64,000 nucleotides of DNA from Streptomyces sp. ST2-7A. Its GTDB lineage: Bacteria; Actinomycetota; Actinomycetes; Streptomycetales; Streptomycetaceae. Below, one piece after another: positions 51,064 to 58,917 of the stretch. How positions within the stretch are numbered: position 1 is the stretch's first letter; every line of letters starts with the position of its first letter. The DNA lies in contig NZ_JAJUWS010000034.1 in NCBI RefSeq assembly GCF_021390475.1, positions 1 to 64,000 of the forward strand. The letters are read 5' to 3'. A program made the translations under genes and the position numbers. Under the pieces are notes generated by a model. The model had not been told where the DNA came from and did not search any database. It saw only the letters and a list, made by a program, of their open reading frames with translations.

Positions 51064-51708
51064 GTGAGCGGTACGGAACGGGAGGGGACCGGCGGGGGAC
51101 CGGCGGTCCTGGAGAAGCGCGCCCGACCGGACGAGCCCCCGGAACGCGGCCAGGCCGAAGGCGGGCCGCGCGCCCACCGCTTCCGGTCGGCGCGTCGGGT
51201 ACCGGCGGCCCTGACCGCCCTGGTGCTGCTGGGGATCCTCGGCGTCCTGCTGTACGACGTGATCTCGGTCCGGGCCGGCCGGCCGGCCGCCGAGTGGCGG
51301 GTGCGCCTGGCCGATGAGCTGGCCACGCGTCCGGTGGACGACCCGGTGGTGCTGATGGGCGCGGCCATCGCGATCCTGCTCGGCCTGTGGCTGCTCCTGC
51401 TCGCCCTCACCCCCGGATTGCGCGGACTGTTGCCGCTGCGCCGGGAGGATCCGGATCTGCGGACCGGCATCGAGCGCTCGGCCGTCGGGCACGTCCTGCG
51501 CGACCGGGCGGTCCGGGTGTCGGGCGTGCGCTCCGCCCGGGTGGCGGTGGGACGTCGACGGATCCGGGTCGCCGCGGAGACGCACTTCCGGGATCCGGAG
51601 GAGGTGCGGACGGAACTGCGTTCGGAGTTGGAGGAGGCACTGGACGACATCGCGCTCGCCCACCGTCCGGGCCTCGCGCTGCGCGTCCGTCGCCCGAACG
51701 GCGGCTGA
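51064..51708 (+). CDS. DUF6286-type membrane protein of the Asp23 cluster
   Basis: About 214 residues: a charged, Gly/Glu/Arg-rich cytoplasmic N-terminus, two hydrophobic helices (VPAALTALVLLGILGVLLY and VVLMGAAIAILLGLWLLLL), then a soluble C-terminal domain that looks AmaP/Asp23-like (IERSAVGHVLRDRAVRVSGVRSARVAVG). The GTG at 51064 follows GAGGAG; the frame is open to 50992. It resembles the DUF6286 proteins found in these clusters. The two-helix plus Asp23-interaction-like domain layout parallels AmaP, encoded next. Confidence 0.78.
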   Translation: MSGTEREGTGGGPAVLEKRARPDEPPERGQAEGGPRAHRFRSARRVPAALTALVLLGILGVLLYDVISVRAGRPAAEWRVRLADELATRPVDDPVVLMGAAIAILLGLWLLLLALTPGLRGLLPLRREDPDLRTGIERSAVGHVLRDRAVRVSGVRSARVAVGRRRIRVAAETHFRDPEEVRTELRSELEEALDDIALAHRPGLALRVRRPNGG

Positions 51709-51843
51709 GTCGACCGGGCCCCACCGGCTCCCGCGCGGAAACGGTCCGTGGGGACGGCGCGTCGGGCGGGGCACGGAGGGACGCGGGAAATACGGGGGGA
51801 CATCCGGGAACACCGGAAAACACCGAGGAGAAGCGGGAACGCG

Positions 51844-52440
51844 ATGCGGATCGTCAATCGGGTGCTGATGGCACTCATCGGGGTACTCCTGGTGGTCGCC
51901 GGCGCCACCGTGGTGGCCGCCGCCCTGGACCTCCCCGCCCGTTGGGGACTGCGGCTGCCCGACGGATGGAGCCCCCGCGCCCCCGATGACGTGCTGTTGG
52001 CGGACGCCGACCGCACCCGGTGGGTGGATGAGGGCTGGTGGTGGCCGGTGGTGATCGGCGTGCTCTCCCTGTTGGTGCTGTTGACCCTGTGGTGGGCGCT
52101 GACGCAGGCACGACGCGGTCGCCGCCGGGAACTCCCCCTCGACGTCCGGGACGGCAGCGACGCCACCGTGCTGCGCGGAGCGGCCCTGGAGGAGGTGGTG
52201 ACGGCGGAGATCGAGTCGTTTCCCGGGGTGGAACGGGCCAGGGCGGCGCTGGACGGCGGGCGAGGCGGGCCGCGGCTGCGGGTGGGGGTGGTGCTGGAGG
52301 CGGACGCGCGCCCCGGTGAGGTGGTCCGTCGCCTGCGTACCGAGACCCTCGAACACGTCCGGGCCTCGACCGGGCTGGAACGCCTTCCGGCCGATCTGCG
52401 GGTGCGCTCGACCCGACACTCCGCCGAGCGGGTGGAGTGA
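51844..52440 (+). CDS. amaP: Alkaline shock response membrane anchor AmaP
   Basis: A 198-residue membrane protein with two helices (VLMALIGVLLVVAGATVVAAAL and WWPVVIGVLSLLVLLTLWWAL) separated by a ~40-residue loop, then a cytoplasmic domain beginning VRDGSDATVLRGAALEEVVTAEI. This is the AmaP architecture that anchors Asp23 to the membrane. GAGGAG lies about 12 nt before the ATG. It closes the cluster and is followed within 34 bp by the convergent SURF1 gene. Confidence 0.85.
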   Translation: MRIVNRVLMALIGVLLVVAGATVVAAALDLPARWGLRLPDGWSPRAPDDVLLADADRTRWVDEGWWWPVVIGVLSLLVLLTLWWALTQARRGRRRELPLDVRDGSDATVLRGAALEEVVTAEIESFPGVERARAALDGGRGGPRLRVGVVLEADARPGEVVRRLRTETLEHVRASTGLERLPADLRVRSTRHSAERVE

Positions 52441-52474
52441 GGGGCGGTCACCCGGAGGAGCGGCGCGGCACGGC

Positions 52475-53371
52475 TCAGCCCCCGGCCGGCCCCCCCGCCG
52501 TGGCCGGGTGCCCGGACCGATGTTCCGCTCCCGCGGGCGCGGAACCGGCGGCCGGCCCCCGCCCGGTGTCGCGCGCTTTTCCGGCATCGGGGTCGGAACC
52601 GTCCGCCGCCCCGCCGCCCCGACGGTCGCGCAGCTCGCGGCGGAACAGGATCACCCACCCCACCGGTACGAAGGCGGCGAACAGCCACCACTGGAAGGCG
52701 TAGGCCAGGTGCGCTCCGATGCCGGTGTGGTTCGGCGTGGGCAGGAGGTCGGGCGCGGCCGTGTCCTCCGGCGGGGCCGGGTCGATCGCGGTCAGCTCCA
52801 GATAGCCACCCAGCACGGGTTGCCCCAGCTCGGCCGTGCGCTGCTCGCTGTTGATCATCATGACCATGCCCTCGGGCAGCCCGGACCGGTCGCGGATGCC
52901 GGTGCGCTCGGTGGTCTCGTCGATCATCAACCGACCGGTGACGGTCACCTCGCCCTCCGGCGGCGGGGGCATCTCCGGCAGCTCGCCCGGCGTGTCACCG
53001 GCCTTCACCCAACCCCGGTTCACCAGAACCACCACCCCGTCCGCCTGCTCCAGTGGGGTGAGCACCCAGTAGCCGTAACCACCCTCGGGGCCGGTGCGCC
53101 GGCGCACCGCGACCTCCCCGGCGGTGTCGAAGACCCCCCGGGCGGTGACCGCGCGGTAGCGGTCCTCCTCCGCGGCCTCCCGGCCGGGCCCGGCGAGGCG
53201 GTCCATCGGGACCGGCTCGGCGCCCAGATTGCCGGCGATGAGGTCGTTGCGCTCGACACGCCCCTCGTGCCGGTGGAACTGCCAGAAGCCCGCCTGGACC
53301 ATCAGCGGGATGAGCAGCGCGGCCAGCAGGGTCAACAGCACCCACTGCCGGGACAGCAGAAAGCGGTACAC
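52475..53371 (-). CDS. SURF1-family cytochrome oxidase assembly protein
   Basis: A 298-residue protein with N- and C-terminal membrane helices (VLLTLLAALLIPLMVQAGFWQ; LAYAFQWWLFAAFVPVGWVIL) flanking an extracytoplasmic SURF1 domain. Family signatures are GFWQFHR near residue 28, LVNRGWVKAG and the TPNHTGIGAHLAYAFQWW region. SURF1 proteins aid heme a insertion into cytochrome c oxidase subunit I. The start is GTG at 53371. The C-terminal 45 residues are a hydrophilic Pro/Gly/Ala tail. Confidence 0.92.
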   Translation of the reverse strand: MYRFLLSRQWVLLTLLAALLIPLMVQAGFWQFHRHEGRVERNDLIAGNLGAEPVPMDRLAGPGREAAEEDRYRAVTARGVFDTAGEVAVRRRTGPEGGYGYWVLTPLEQADGVVVLVNRGWVKAGDTPGELPEMPPPPEGEVTVTGRLMIDETTERTGIRDRSGLPEGMVMMINSEQRTAELGQPVLGGYLELTAIDPAPPEDTAAPDLLPTPNHTGIGAHLAYAFQWWLFAAFVPVGWVILFRRELRDRRGGGAADGSDPDAGKARDTGRGPAAGSAPAGAEHRSGHPATAGGPAGG

Positions 53372-53396
53372 AGCCCCCGACGGTACCCGAACCGGC

Positions 53397-54437
53397 TCAG
53401 CTCCCCGCCGCCGGGGCCACGGCCCGCAGCAGCCGGGTGAACTCCGCCTCGTCGACCAGCGGGGTACCCAGCTCCAGCGCCCGGCGTACCTTACCCGTCC
53501 GTGCGGACGGGTAGTTGGTCACCAACAGGCTGGTCTGCCGGGAAACCGAGGAGGCCGGCTGCAGGCCCGCCGCGTGTGCCCGGTCCTCCAACAGTTCGCG
53601 CTCCATCGAGGTGTCACCGGAGAAGGCCACCCGCATCCCCTGCACCAGGGGGGAACCGGGTTCCCACCGGCCCGGGTTGGGATGGGGGCACGGCTCCCGA
53701 CGACGGCTCGGCCGCCGGCCGCCGGAACCCCCGACGGACCCGGCCGCGCCCTCCCGCCACCGGGTGATCGGCCGGCACTCCTGGAGCGGCAGCTCCACCC
53801 CCAGCCGAGCGGCACCCTCCAGCCCCGGCCGCAGGATCTCGGTCAGCACCCGGGCGTCGTCCAGCGCGTGATGGGCACGCTCCTGGCGGACCCCGTAATG
53901 GGCCGCGAGGGTCTCCAGACGGTGATTGCGCACCGGCAGCGACAACTCCTTGGCCAGCGCTATCGTGCACAGCCGGTGGGTCACCGGCGCCCGCCGGCCC
54001 GCCCGGGCGTACTCGCGCGAGAGCATCCGCCAGTCGAACAGGGCGTTGTGGGCGACCAGCACCCGATCCACCAGCCGCTCCGACAGTTCCTCGACGATCT
54101 CCGGGAAGCGCGGGGCGGCGTCCAACATCTCGGCGGTCAGGCCATGGATGTGCACCGGGCCGGGGTCCCGCTCCGGGTTCACCGGGGTGTACCAGTGGTC
54201 CTCGGGCCGGCCGCGGCCGTCCACCCGGTAGACGGCCACCGACACGACGCGGTCCTCCGGGTCCAGCCCGGTGGTCTCGACATCCACCACCGCGTATCCG
54301 GCGGGGAAGCCGTCGGGCCATCGCGGGGGAGCCTCCCCCTCGCCGACCGGGGTCTCCCCGCCCGCCGGGGCGGCGGTGTCCGCCGCCGGCGCCCGGTGGC
54401 TACCGGCCGTCTGCGTGGTCTGATGGTCATCGAGCAT
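53397..54437 (-). CDS. DEDDh exonuclease with C-terminal BRCT domain
   Basis: A 346-residue protein with a DnaQ/epsilon-type 3'-5' exonuclease domain: motif I VVDVETTGLDPEDRV (D and E), motif II VAHNALFDWRML and motif III AHHALDDARVL with His and Asp. A basic linker (GGRRPSRRREP) leads to a BRCT-like domain (VQGMRVAFSGDTSMERELLEDRAHAAGLQ, SLLVTNYPSARTGKVRRAL). It suggests a repair or DNA-end-processing exonuclease rather than the replicative proofreader. On the minus strand TATCCT lies 7 nt before the ATG and no ribosome site is seen, so a leaderless transcript is likely. Confidence 0.88.
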   Translation of the reverse strand: MLDDHQTTQTAGSHRAPAADTAAPAGGETPVGEGEAPPRWPDGFPAGYAVVDVETTGLDPEDRVVSVAVYRVDGRGRPEDHWYTPVNPERDPGPVHIHGLTAEMLDAAPRFPEIVEELSERLVDRVLVAHNALFDWRMLSREYARAGRRAPVTHRLCTIALAKELSLPVRNHRLETLAAHYGVRQERAHHALDDARVLTEILRPGLEGAARLGVELPLQECRPITRWREGAAGSVGGSGGRRPSRRREPCPHPNPGRWEPGSPLVQGMRVAFSGDTSMERELLEDRAHAAGLQPASSVSRQTSLLVTNYPSARTGKVRRALELGTPLVDEAEFTRLLRAVAPAAGS

Positions 54438-54610
54438 GTACCGGAGGATACGGGCCGCCACCGACAGTGCCGAACGCCGGCCCGCGCGCCGCCGACCGCT
54501 CCCAACGGCGCCGTGTCCACGCCGTTTCCCCCTCACCGGGGCCCCGGGGCCCCGGTGAACCCGCCGACCCGTCCCCGCAACGATTCCGACACGGCGGACG
54601 TACCGCCGGG

Positions 54611-54656
54611 GGAAGGGGCCGGCGTACGCTGCCGGCAGGGTACGCCGGCCCCTTCC
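54611..54656. promoter_or_regulatory. 46-nt near-perfect palindrome before moaA
   Basis: GGAAGGGGCCGGCGTAC (54611-54627) is matched exactly by its complement (54640-54656). The centre CTGCC/GGCAG (54629-54638) also pairs, leaving one G/G mismatch on each side. It ends 27 nt before the moaA ATG. TACGCT within the left arm could be a -10 box. Either a very strong hairpin in the moaA leader or a symmetric operator is possible; no match to the molybdenum-cofactor riboswitch was seen. Confidence 0.7.
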
Positions 54657-54683
54657 GCCCCCGATCCCGGCCCGGGAGTCCGC

Positions 54684-55673
54684 ATGCTGCTCGACACCTT
54701 CGGTCGCGTCGCCACCGACCTGCGCGTCTCGTTGACCGACCGGTGCAACCTGCGTTGCACCTACTGCATGCCCGAGGAGGGCCTGAGCTGGCTGGCCAAG
54801 CCGGACCTGCTCACCGACGACGAGATCGTGCGCCTGATCCGGATCGCGGTCGAACACCTGGGTGTCACCGAGGTGCGCTTCACCGGCGGGGAGCCCCTGC
54901 TGCGCCCCGGCCTGACCGGCATCATCGCCCGGTGCGCGGAGCTGCGACCGCGTCCCCGGATGTCCCTGACCACCAACGGGATCGGGCTGGAACGCACCGC
55001 CGACGCCCTGCGCGAGGCCGGACTGGACCGGGTCAACGTCTCGCTGGACACCCTGGACCCGGAGGTCTTCGCGCGACTGACCCGACGCCGTCGACACGGG
55101 GACGTGCTCCGGGGCCTGGCCGCCGCCCGGGCGGCGGGCCTGGAACCGGTCAAGGTCAACACGGTACTCATGCCCGGGCTCAACGCCGACGAGGCACCCG
55201 ACCTGCTGGCCTGGGCGATGGCGGAGGGGTACGAGCTGCGCTTCATCGAGCAGATGCCACTGGACGCCCAGCACGGTTGGCGTCGCGCGGGGATGATCAC
55301 GGCCGGGGACATCCTGGCGGCGCTGCGGACCCGCTTCGCGCTGGAACCGGAACCCGACGCGGCGCGCGGGGCGGCTCCGGCGGAACGGTGGTCGGTCGAC
55401 GGGGGTCCGCACCGGGTGGGGGTCATCGCCTCGGTCACCCGCCCCTTCTGCCGGGCCTGTGACCGCACCCGGCTGACCGCGGACGGCCAGGTGCGCACCT
55501 GCCTGTTCGCCCGGGAGGAGACCGATCTGCGCTCCGCCCTGCGTTCGGGCGCGGACGACGGGGCGCTGGCGGACCTGTGGCGGCGGGCCACGCTGGGGAA
55601 GAAGGCGGGGTCGGGGCTGGACACGCCGGGCTTCGAACAGCCGGGACGTCCCATGTCGGCGATCGGGGGCTGA
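54684..55673 (+). CDS. moaA: GTP 3',8-cyclase (molybdenum cofactor biosynthesis)
   Basis: Radical-SAM enzyme of 329 residues catalysing the first step of molybdopterin synthesis from GTP. The SAM cluster motif is LTDRCNLRCTYCMPEEG near residue 20. The second cluster is supplied by RPFCRACDRTRLTADGQVRTCLF. The chain ends with the essential double glycine (MSAIGG). FTGGEPLLRPG and NVSLDTLDP are further family blocks. The ATG at 54684 follows CGGGAG. Other moa genes are not in the window. Confidence 0.96.
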   Translation: MLLDTFGRVATDLRVSLTDRCNLRCTYCMPEEGLSWLAKPDLLTDDEIVRLIRIAVEHLGVTEVRFTGGEPLLRPGLTGIIARCAELRPRPRMSLTTNGIGLERTADALREAGLDRVNVSLDTLDPEVFARLTRRRRHGDVLRGLAAARAAGLEPVKVNTVLMPGLNADEAPDLLAWAMAEGYELRFIEQMPLDAQHGWRRAGMITAGDILAALRTRFALEPEPDAARGAAPAERWSVDGGPHRVGVIASVTRPFCRACDRTRLTADGQVRTCLFAREETDLRSALRSGADDGALADLWRRATLGKKAGSGLDTPGFEQPGRPMSAIGG

Positions 55674-55707
55674 CCCCCGGGGTGGCGGGACGGACTCGGG
55701 AACCGAC

Positions 55708-55998
55708 TCAGGGACCGACCGGCGGACCCCCGGTGTCCCCGGTGTTCTCCTCCCGTTCCCGCCACTCCGCCAGGGGCACGGTCTCCCGCAGGAAACCCCT
55801 CGCGCCCAGGAAGGTCGACAGGTGCTCGCGGTGCTCCTCACAGGTCACCCAGGTCTTGCGCCGACCCGGGGTGTGCAGCTTGGGGTTGTTCCAGGCCAGG
55901 ACGAGTGTCGCGGCGGCCCGACAGCCCTTGGCGGAACAGATGGTCTCGGACCCGCCGTCGGACGGGGTGGGATGGGGGGAGCCGAAGAGGGGATTCAC
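55708..55998 (-). CDS. Small conserved Cys-rich actinobacterial protein
   Basis: About 96 residues if GTG 55998 is used (ATG 56034 is the alternative; neither has a good ribosome site). The conserved core is TICSAKGCRAAATLVLAWNNPKLHTPGRRKTWVTCEEHREHLSTFLGARGFLRE, cited here as the positions from about residue 20 to 75. The CxxxxC and CEEH elements could form a zinc site. It is soluble. Proteins of this kind occur across Streptomyces, with no known function. It is convergent with moaA, 34 bp away. Confidence 0.72.
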   Translation of the reverse strand: MNPLFGSPHPTPSDGGSETICSAKGCRAAATLVLAWNNPKLHTPGRRKTWVTCEEHREHLSTFLGARGFLRETVPLAEWREREENTGDTGGPPVGP

Positions 55999-56350
55999 CC
56001 CACCATCCAAACATCCCGCGCCGGGCCGGGGCATTCCGGCCGGGAGCGGGAAAGGCGACGCCGGGCGGCCACGGGGGGAGCCGCCCGGCGTCGGTCATTC
56101 GCTCCGACGGGGGATGCGGAGCGCCTCTGAAGTATGACACGGCTCACTGTGCCGCCCGCAGGCGAACGGCCGGATCCGACGAAGGTTTTCCACCCCGACG
56201 AACCGTGCGCGGAGCAGGCACCCGGGGCGTGTTCCCGCTGCCGACGGGGCCGCCCCGGCCGACCGGCGGGGAGTGGGGTGAACCGGTGGGACCGCCCGCC
56301 CGTCGGACGTGTCCGAACGGTGGGCCGGACCGGCCCGGACGGTCCCGGTG
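55999..56350. other. Gap upstream of the small Cys-rich gene
   Basis: Contains the terminator-like hairpin at 56057-56092. The remainder (56093-56350) shows no gene; open frames on both strands are Pro/Arg/Gly-rich and lack ribosome sites. Confidence 0.45.
56057..56092 (-). terminator. 12-bp hairpin
   Basis: GACGCCGGGCGG (56057-56068) and its complement (56081-56092) form a perfect stem with a 12-nt loop. It probably ends the transcript of the DUF3099 gene, whose stop lies 260 bp upstream on the minus strand. Confidence 0.55.
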
Positions 56351-56899
56351 TCAGCCGCCCGGGCCCGTGTGCCCGGTGGTCGCGGACCGTCGGGCCCCGT
56401 CGGCGCGCCCCGTCGGCCCGTCCCCGGGACGGCCCCCGTCCGGTGCGGTGCCGTCCGCCGGTCCGGACTCGGAGTGGTTCCCGGCCCGCCCGGAGTCGCC
56501 CCGGCCCCCGTCCGGTGCGGTGCCGGTCGGGGCGGCCTCCCCGGCCGGTCGGTCCTCCGGCTCGACGACCACGCCCTCCAGGGCCCGGCCGCCGGCCGGC
56601 AGGTCCCGGGAGCCGTCGCCGACGAGGGCGGTGCGGGGCAGGATGGGCGCGTTCTCCCGACCGGCGTTGGCGACCACCACCGCCACGTAGGGGATCAGCA
56701 CGCCCGCGGCGAGGGTCACCGTCGCCAGGGGCACGCTCACGTTCCACAACAGGACGGTGAGGACCACGGACACGCTCCGGATCAGCATCGAGATCACGTA
56801 ACGGCGTTGCCGGGCACCCACGTCCTCGGCCAGTCCGCGCCGGGCCGCGGTGATGCGGAACACGGTTTCATCGGCGCGGTCGCGCCGCAGGTGCAGCAT
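56351..56899 (-). CDS. DUF3099 membrane protein
   Basis: About 182 residues. The N-terminal half is the DUF3099 domain: ETVFRITAARRGLAEDVGARQRRYVISML followed by two hydrophobic helices (IRSVSVVLTVLLWN and VTLAAGVLIPYVAVVVANAGRE). The C-terminal half is a disordered Gly/Pro/Asp-rich tail in which the phrase TAPDGGR occurs twice. The ATG at 56899 follows GGTGG; an in-frame ATG at 56914 is the alternative. Function unknown. It lies downstream of tyrS in the same direction but beyond a terminator. Confidence 0.8.
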   Translation of the reverse strand: MLHLRRDRADETVFRITAARRGLAEDVGARQRRYVISMLIRSVSVVLTVLLWNVSVPLATVTLAAGVLIPYVAVVVANAGRENAPILPRTALVGDGSRDLPAGGRALEGVVVEPEDRPAGEAAPTGTAPDGGRGDSGRAGNHSESGPADGTAPDGGRPGDGPTGRADGARRSATTGHTGPGG

Positions 56900-57027
56900 G
56901 TTCACCACCCACAAGATCGCCCCGGCGCGGTCGCACCGGGGCCTTCCGTACCGTGCCCCGCCCGTCCACGGTACTCCGCGGCGGACGAGCCCGGACCGTC
57001 GGCCGGCGCGGTCGCCCCGGACGCGCG

Positions 57028-57060
57028 TCGCCCGCCGGACCGCGAAGGTCCGGCGGGCGA
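57028..57060 (-). terminator. Terminator of tyrS
   Basis: TCGCCCGCCGGACC (57028-57041) and its exact complement (57047-57060) form a 14-bp stem with a 5-nt loop, 30 nt beyond the tyrS stop. Confidence 0.82.
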
Positions 57061-57090
57061 TCCCGCCGTGTCACCGGTCCCGCGGTGGCC

Positions 57091-58497
57091 TCACCAGCCG
57101 CGCAGCACCGCCAGTTTGCGGCCGGCCTTCAGCCACACCTCGTCCGGCCGGTCCCCGGCGACGGCCTCGCCGACCACCTCGCCCAGCGGGCGCGGGGCGT
57201 CGGACTCGGGGACCGTCACCGTCCGCTGCCCGGAGGCGGTGCCCAGCACCAGCCGCAGGCCGTTCTGCCGGGCCAGCCGGCGTCCGGCCGAGGCGCTGGG
57301 GGTGAAGCCGAGGACGCCGTTGAGGACGTGGGCGACGCCCTCCCCGCCGTGTTCCGCCAGGTTCACCTCGGGCAGTTCACCCGCCCCGGCGAAGTCGCCG
57401 CGCGAGAAGCGGGCGGCGAAGGCGGCCCGGGCGGCCATCGCGGCGTCCGCGCCGTGCAGGACGGCGACCATCTCGCCGGCCAGGATCCGCTTGAGGTCCA
57501 TCGGGTGAACGGTGCCCTCGGAGATCCGCGACAGCACCAGGGCGATCTCGGCGTCGTCCCACTCCGTCCACGCCCGCAGGTAGGGCTCCATCAGACGGTC
57601 GGGGATCGACATGATGCGGCCGAAGACCTCGTCGGCGTCGGCCCGCAGGCCGACGTAGTTGCCCTTGGACTTGGACATCTTGGCGCCGGAGCCGTCGGTG
57701 CCCTCGATCAACGGCATGGTGGCGATCAGCTGCGGACGCTGCCCGTGGACCTCCATCACCCGCCGGCCCATCTGCATGTTGAGCAACTGGTCCACGCCGC
57801 CGAGTTCGATGTCGGCGACGATCTCCGCGGAGTCCAGGGCCATGGCCACCGGGTAGATCAGCTCCGACATCGTCAGTCCGTGACCGGCCTCCAGCCGGGT
57901 GCGGAAGTCCTCGCGCTGCAACAGGGAGGAGGCGGGGACCCGGGCCAGCACGCCGATCAGCTCCGGCAGGGTGTATCCGCCGAGCCACTCGCTGTTGTGC
58001 CGGATCCGTACCCGGTCGAAGTCGAGGAACGGCCGCACCTGGTCGCGGTAGCCGGAGAGGTTGGCGGCGATGTCCTCGTCGGTCAGCGGGGGGCGTTCGG
58101 CGGAGCGCCCCGAGGGGTCGCCGATCTTCGCCGTCACGTCCCCGATGATGAGGGTGACCTCGTGCCCCATCCGCTGGAAGCGGCTGAGCACGATCATCGG
58201 CACGGTGTGCCCCAGGTGCACGTCGGCGGCGGTGGGGTCGATACCCAGCTTCACCCGCAGCCCGCGTCCGGCCTCCCGGGCGGACACGATCTCCGCGGCG
58301 AGCCGGTCGACGGAGGGCAGCACCTCGACCGCGCGGGAGGCGATCAGCGTGGCCTGCTCCTCCGCCGACAGATCGCCCAGGTCCAGATACCGCCGGGAAC
58401 CGGTCTCCTCCATCAACTGCCGCACGACGGTGTCGGAGGAGAGGTCTTGGCCCAGCAGCGCGAGGCCGCGCTGCACGGAGTCGCCGAGGCGTGTCAC
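57091..58497 (-). CDS. tyrS: Tyrosyl-tRNA synthetase (second bacterial type)
   Basis: Class I synthetase of 468 residues charging tRNA-Tyr. The HIGH-type motif is IDPTAADVHLGHTVPM near residue 85, and the KMSKS loop is SGAKMSKSKGNYVGL. LIIGDVTAKIGDPSGRS and IELGGVDQLLNMQMGRR follow the TyrZ-like (type 2) pattern, rather than the type starting MTDIVDELKWRG that I would expect at this position in a Streptomyces chromosome. An S4-like RNA-binding domain ends the protein (GFTPSASAGRRLARQNGLRL). An N-terminal extension of about 60 residues precedes the catalytic fold. The start is GTG at 58497. Confidence 0.88.
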   Translation of the reverse strand: MTRLGDSVQRGLALLGQDLSSDTVVRQLMEETGSRRYLDLGDLSAEEQATLIASRAVEVLPSVDRLAAEIVSAREAGRGLRVKLGIDPTAADVHLGHTVPMIVLSRFQRMGHEVTLIIGDVTAKIGDPSGRSAERPPLTDEDIAANLSGYRDQVRPFLDFDRVRIRHNSEWLGGYTLPELIGVLARVPASSLLQREDFRTRLEAGHGLTMSELIYPVAMALDSAEIVADIELGGVDQLLNMQMGRRVMEVHGQRPQLIATMPLIEGTDGSGAKMSKSKGNYVGLRADADEVFGRIMSIPDRLMEPYLRAWTEWDDAEIALVLSRISEGTVHPMDLKRILAGEMVAVLHGADAAMAARAAFAARFSRGDFAGAGELPEVNLAEHGGEGVAHVLNGVLGFTPSASAGRRLARQNGLRLVLGTASGQRTVTVPESDAPRPLGEVVGEAVAGDRPDEVWLKAGRKLAVLRGW

Positions 58498-58917
58498 GTT
58501 CGGTCCCGGGGGTCGAGGTGGACGGGGAACAACGCGCGATTCTACGGGCCCCGGTGGTTCGGGGGCGCCGGGGCGCACTCCTCGGACGGGGTCTCCCGGA
58601 CGGTGTTGCCCCGAACTCCCGGTCGATCCCTCACCCCGGGCCGGGCGGGCCGTCCGGGAGAACGCCGTACCGCCCCCGTGCCGGCCATCCGGGGTGGTCT
58701 TCTTCCGGATCCTTTCTGTGGGAACCCCACAGCGGCCCGGGAAAGCCACTGTTCGGGGCCGAGCCCCGTGCCGGGCCGGCCGGCGGATAGCGTGGGAGCG
58801 GCATCGGCCCCGGAACCATGGCCGGGCCCTCCCGTCCGGGGCCCGCACGGACCGGGCCGTCACGCCCGGTGCTCCCGCCGGACGGGAAGCAGGAGCGAGA
58901 GGTAAGGAAGTGGTCCC
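58498..58917. promoter_or_regulatory. Divergent region tyrS / fabG with a 17-bp palindrome
   Basis: Gene-free 420 bp. CTGTGGG-AAC-CCCACAG (58716-58732) is a perfect 7-bp inverted repeat and a good candidate operator for the fab genes. TAGCGT (58788-58793) may be the -10 of fabG. No T-box-like specifier structure could be recognised on the tyrS side. Confidence 0.45.

Noticed and set aside
54540..54683. A molybdenum-cofactor riboswitch before moaA
   Set aside because: The leader is dominated by one simple palindrome and lacks the multi-helix consensus.
58498..58700. A T-box leader for tyrS
   Set aside because: No T-box sequence, specifier stem or associated terminator recognised on the minus strand.
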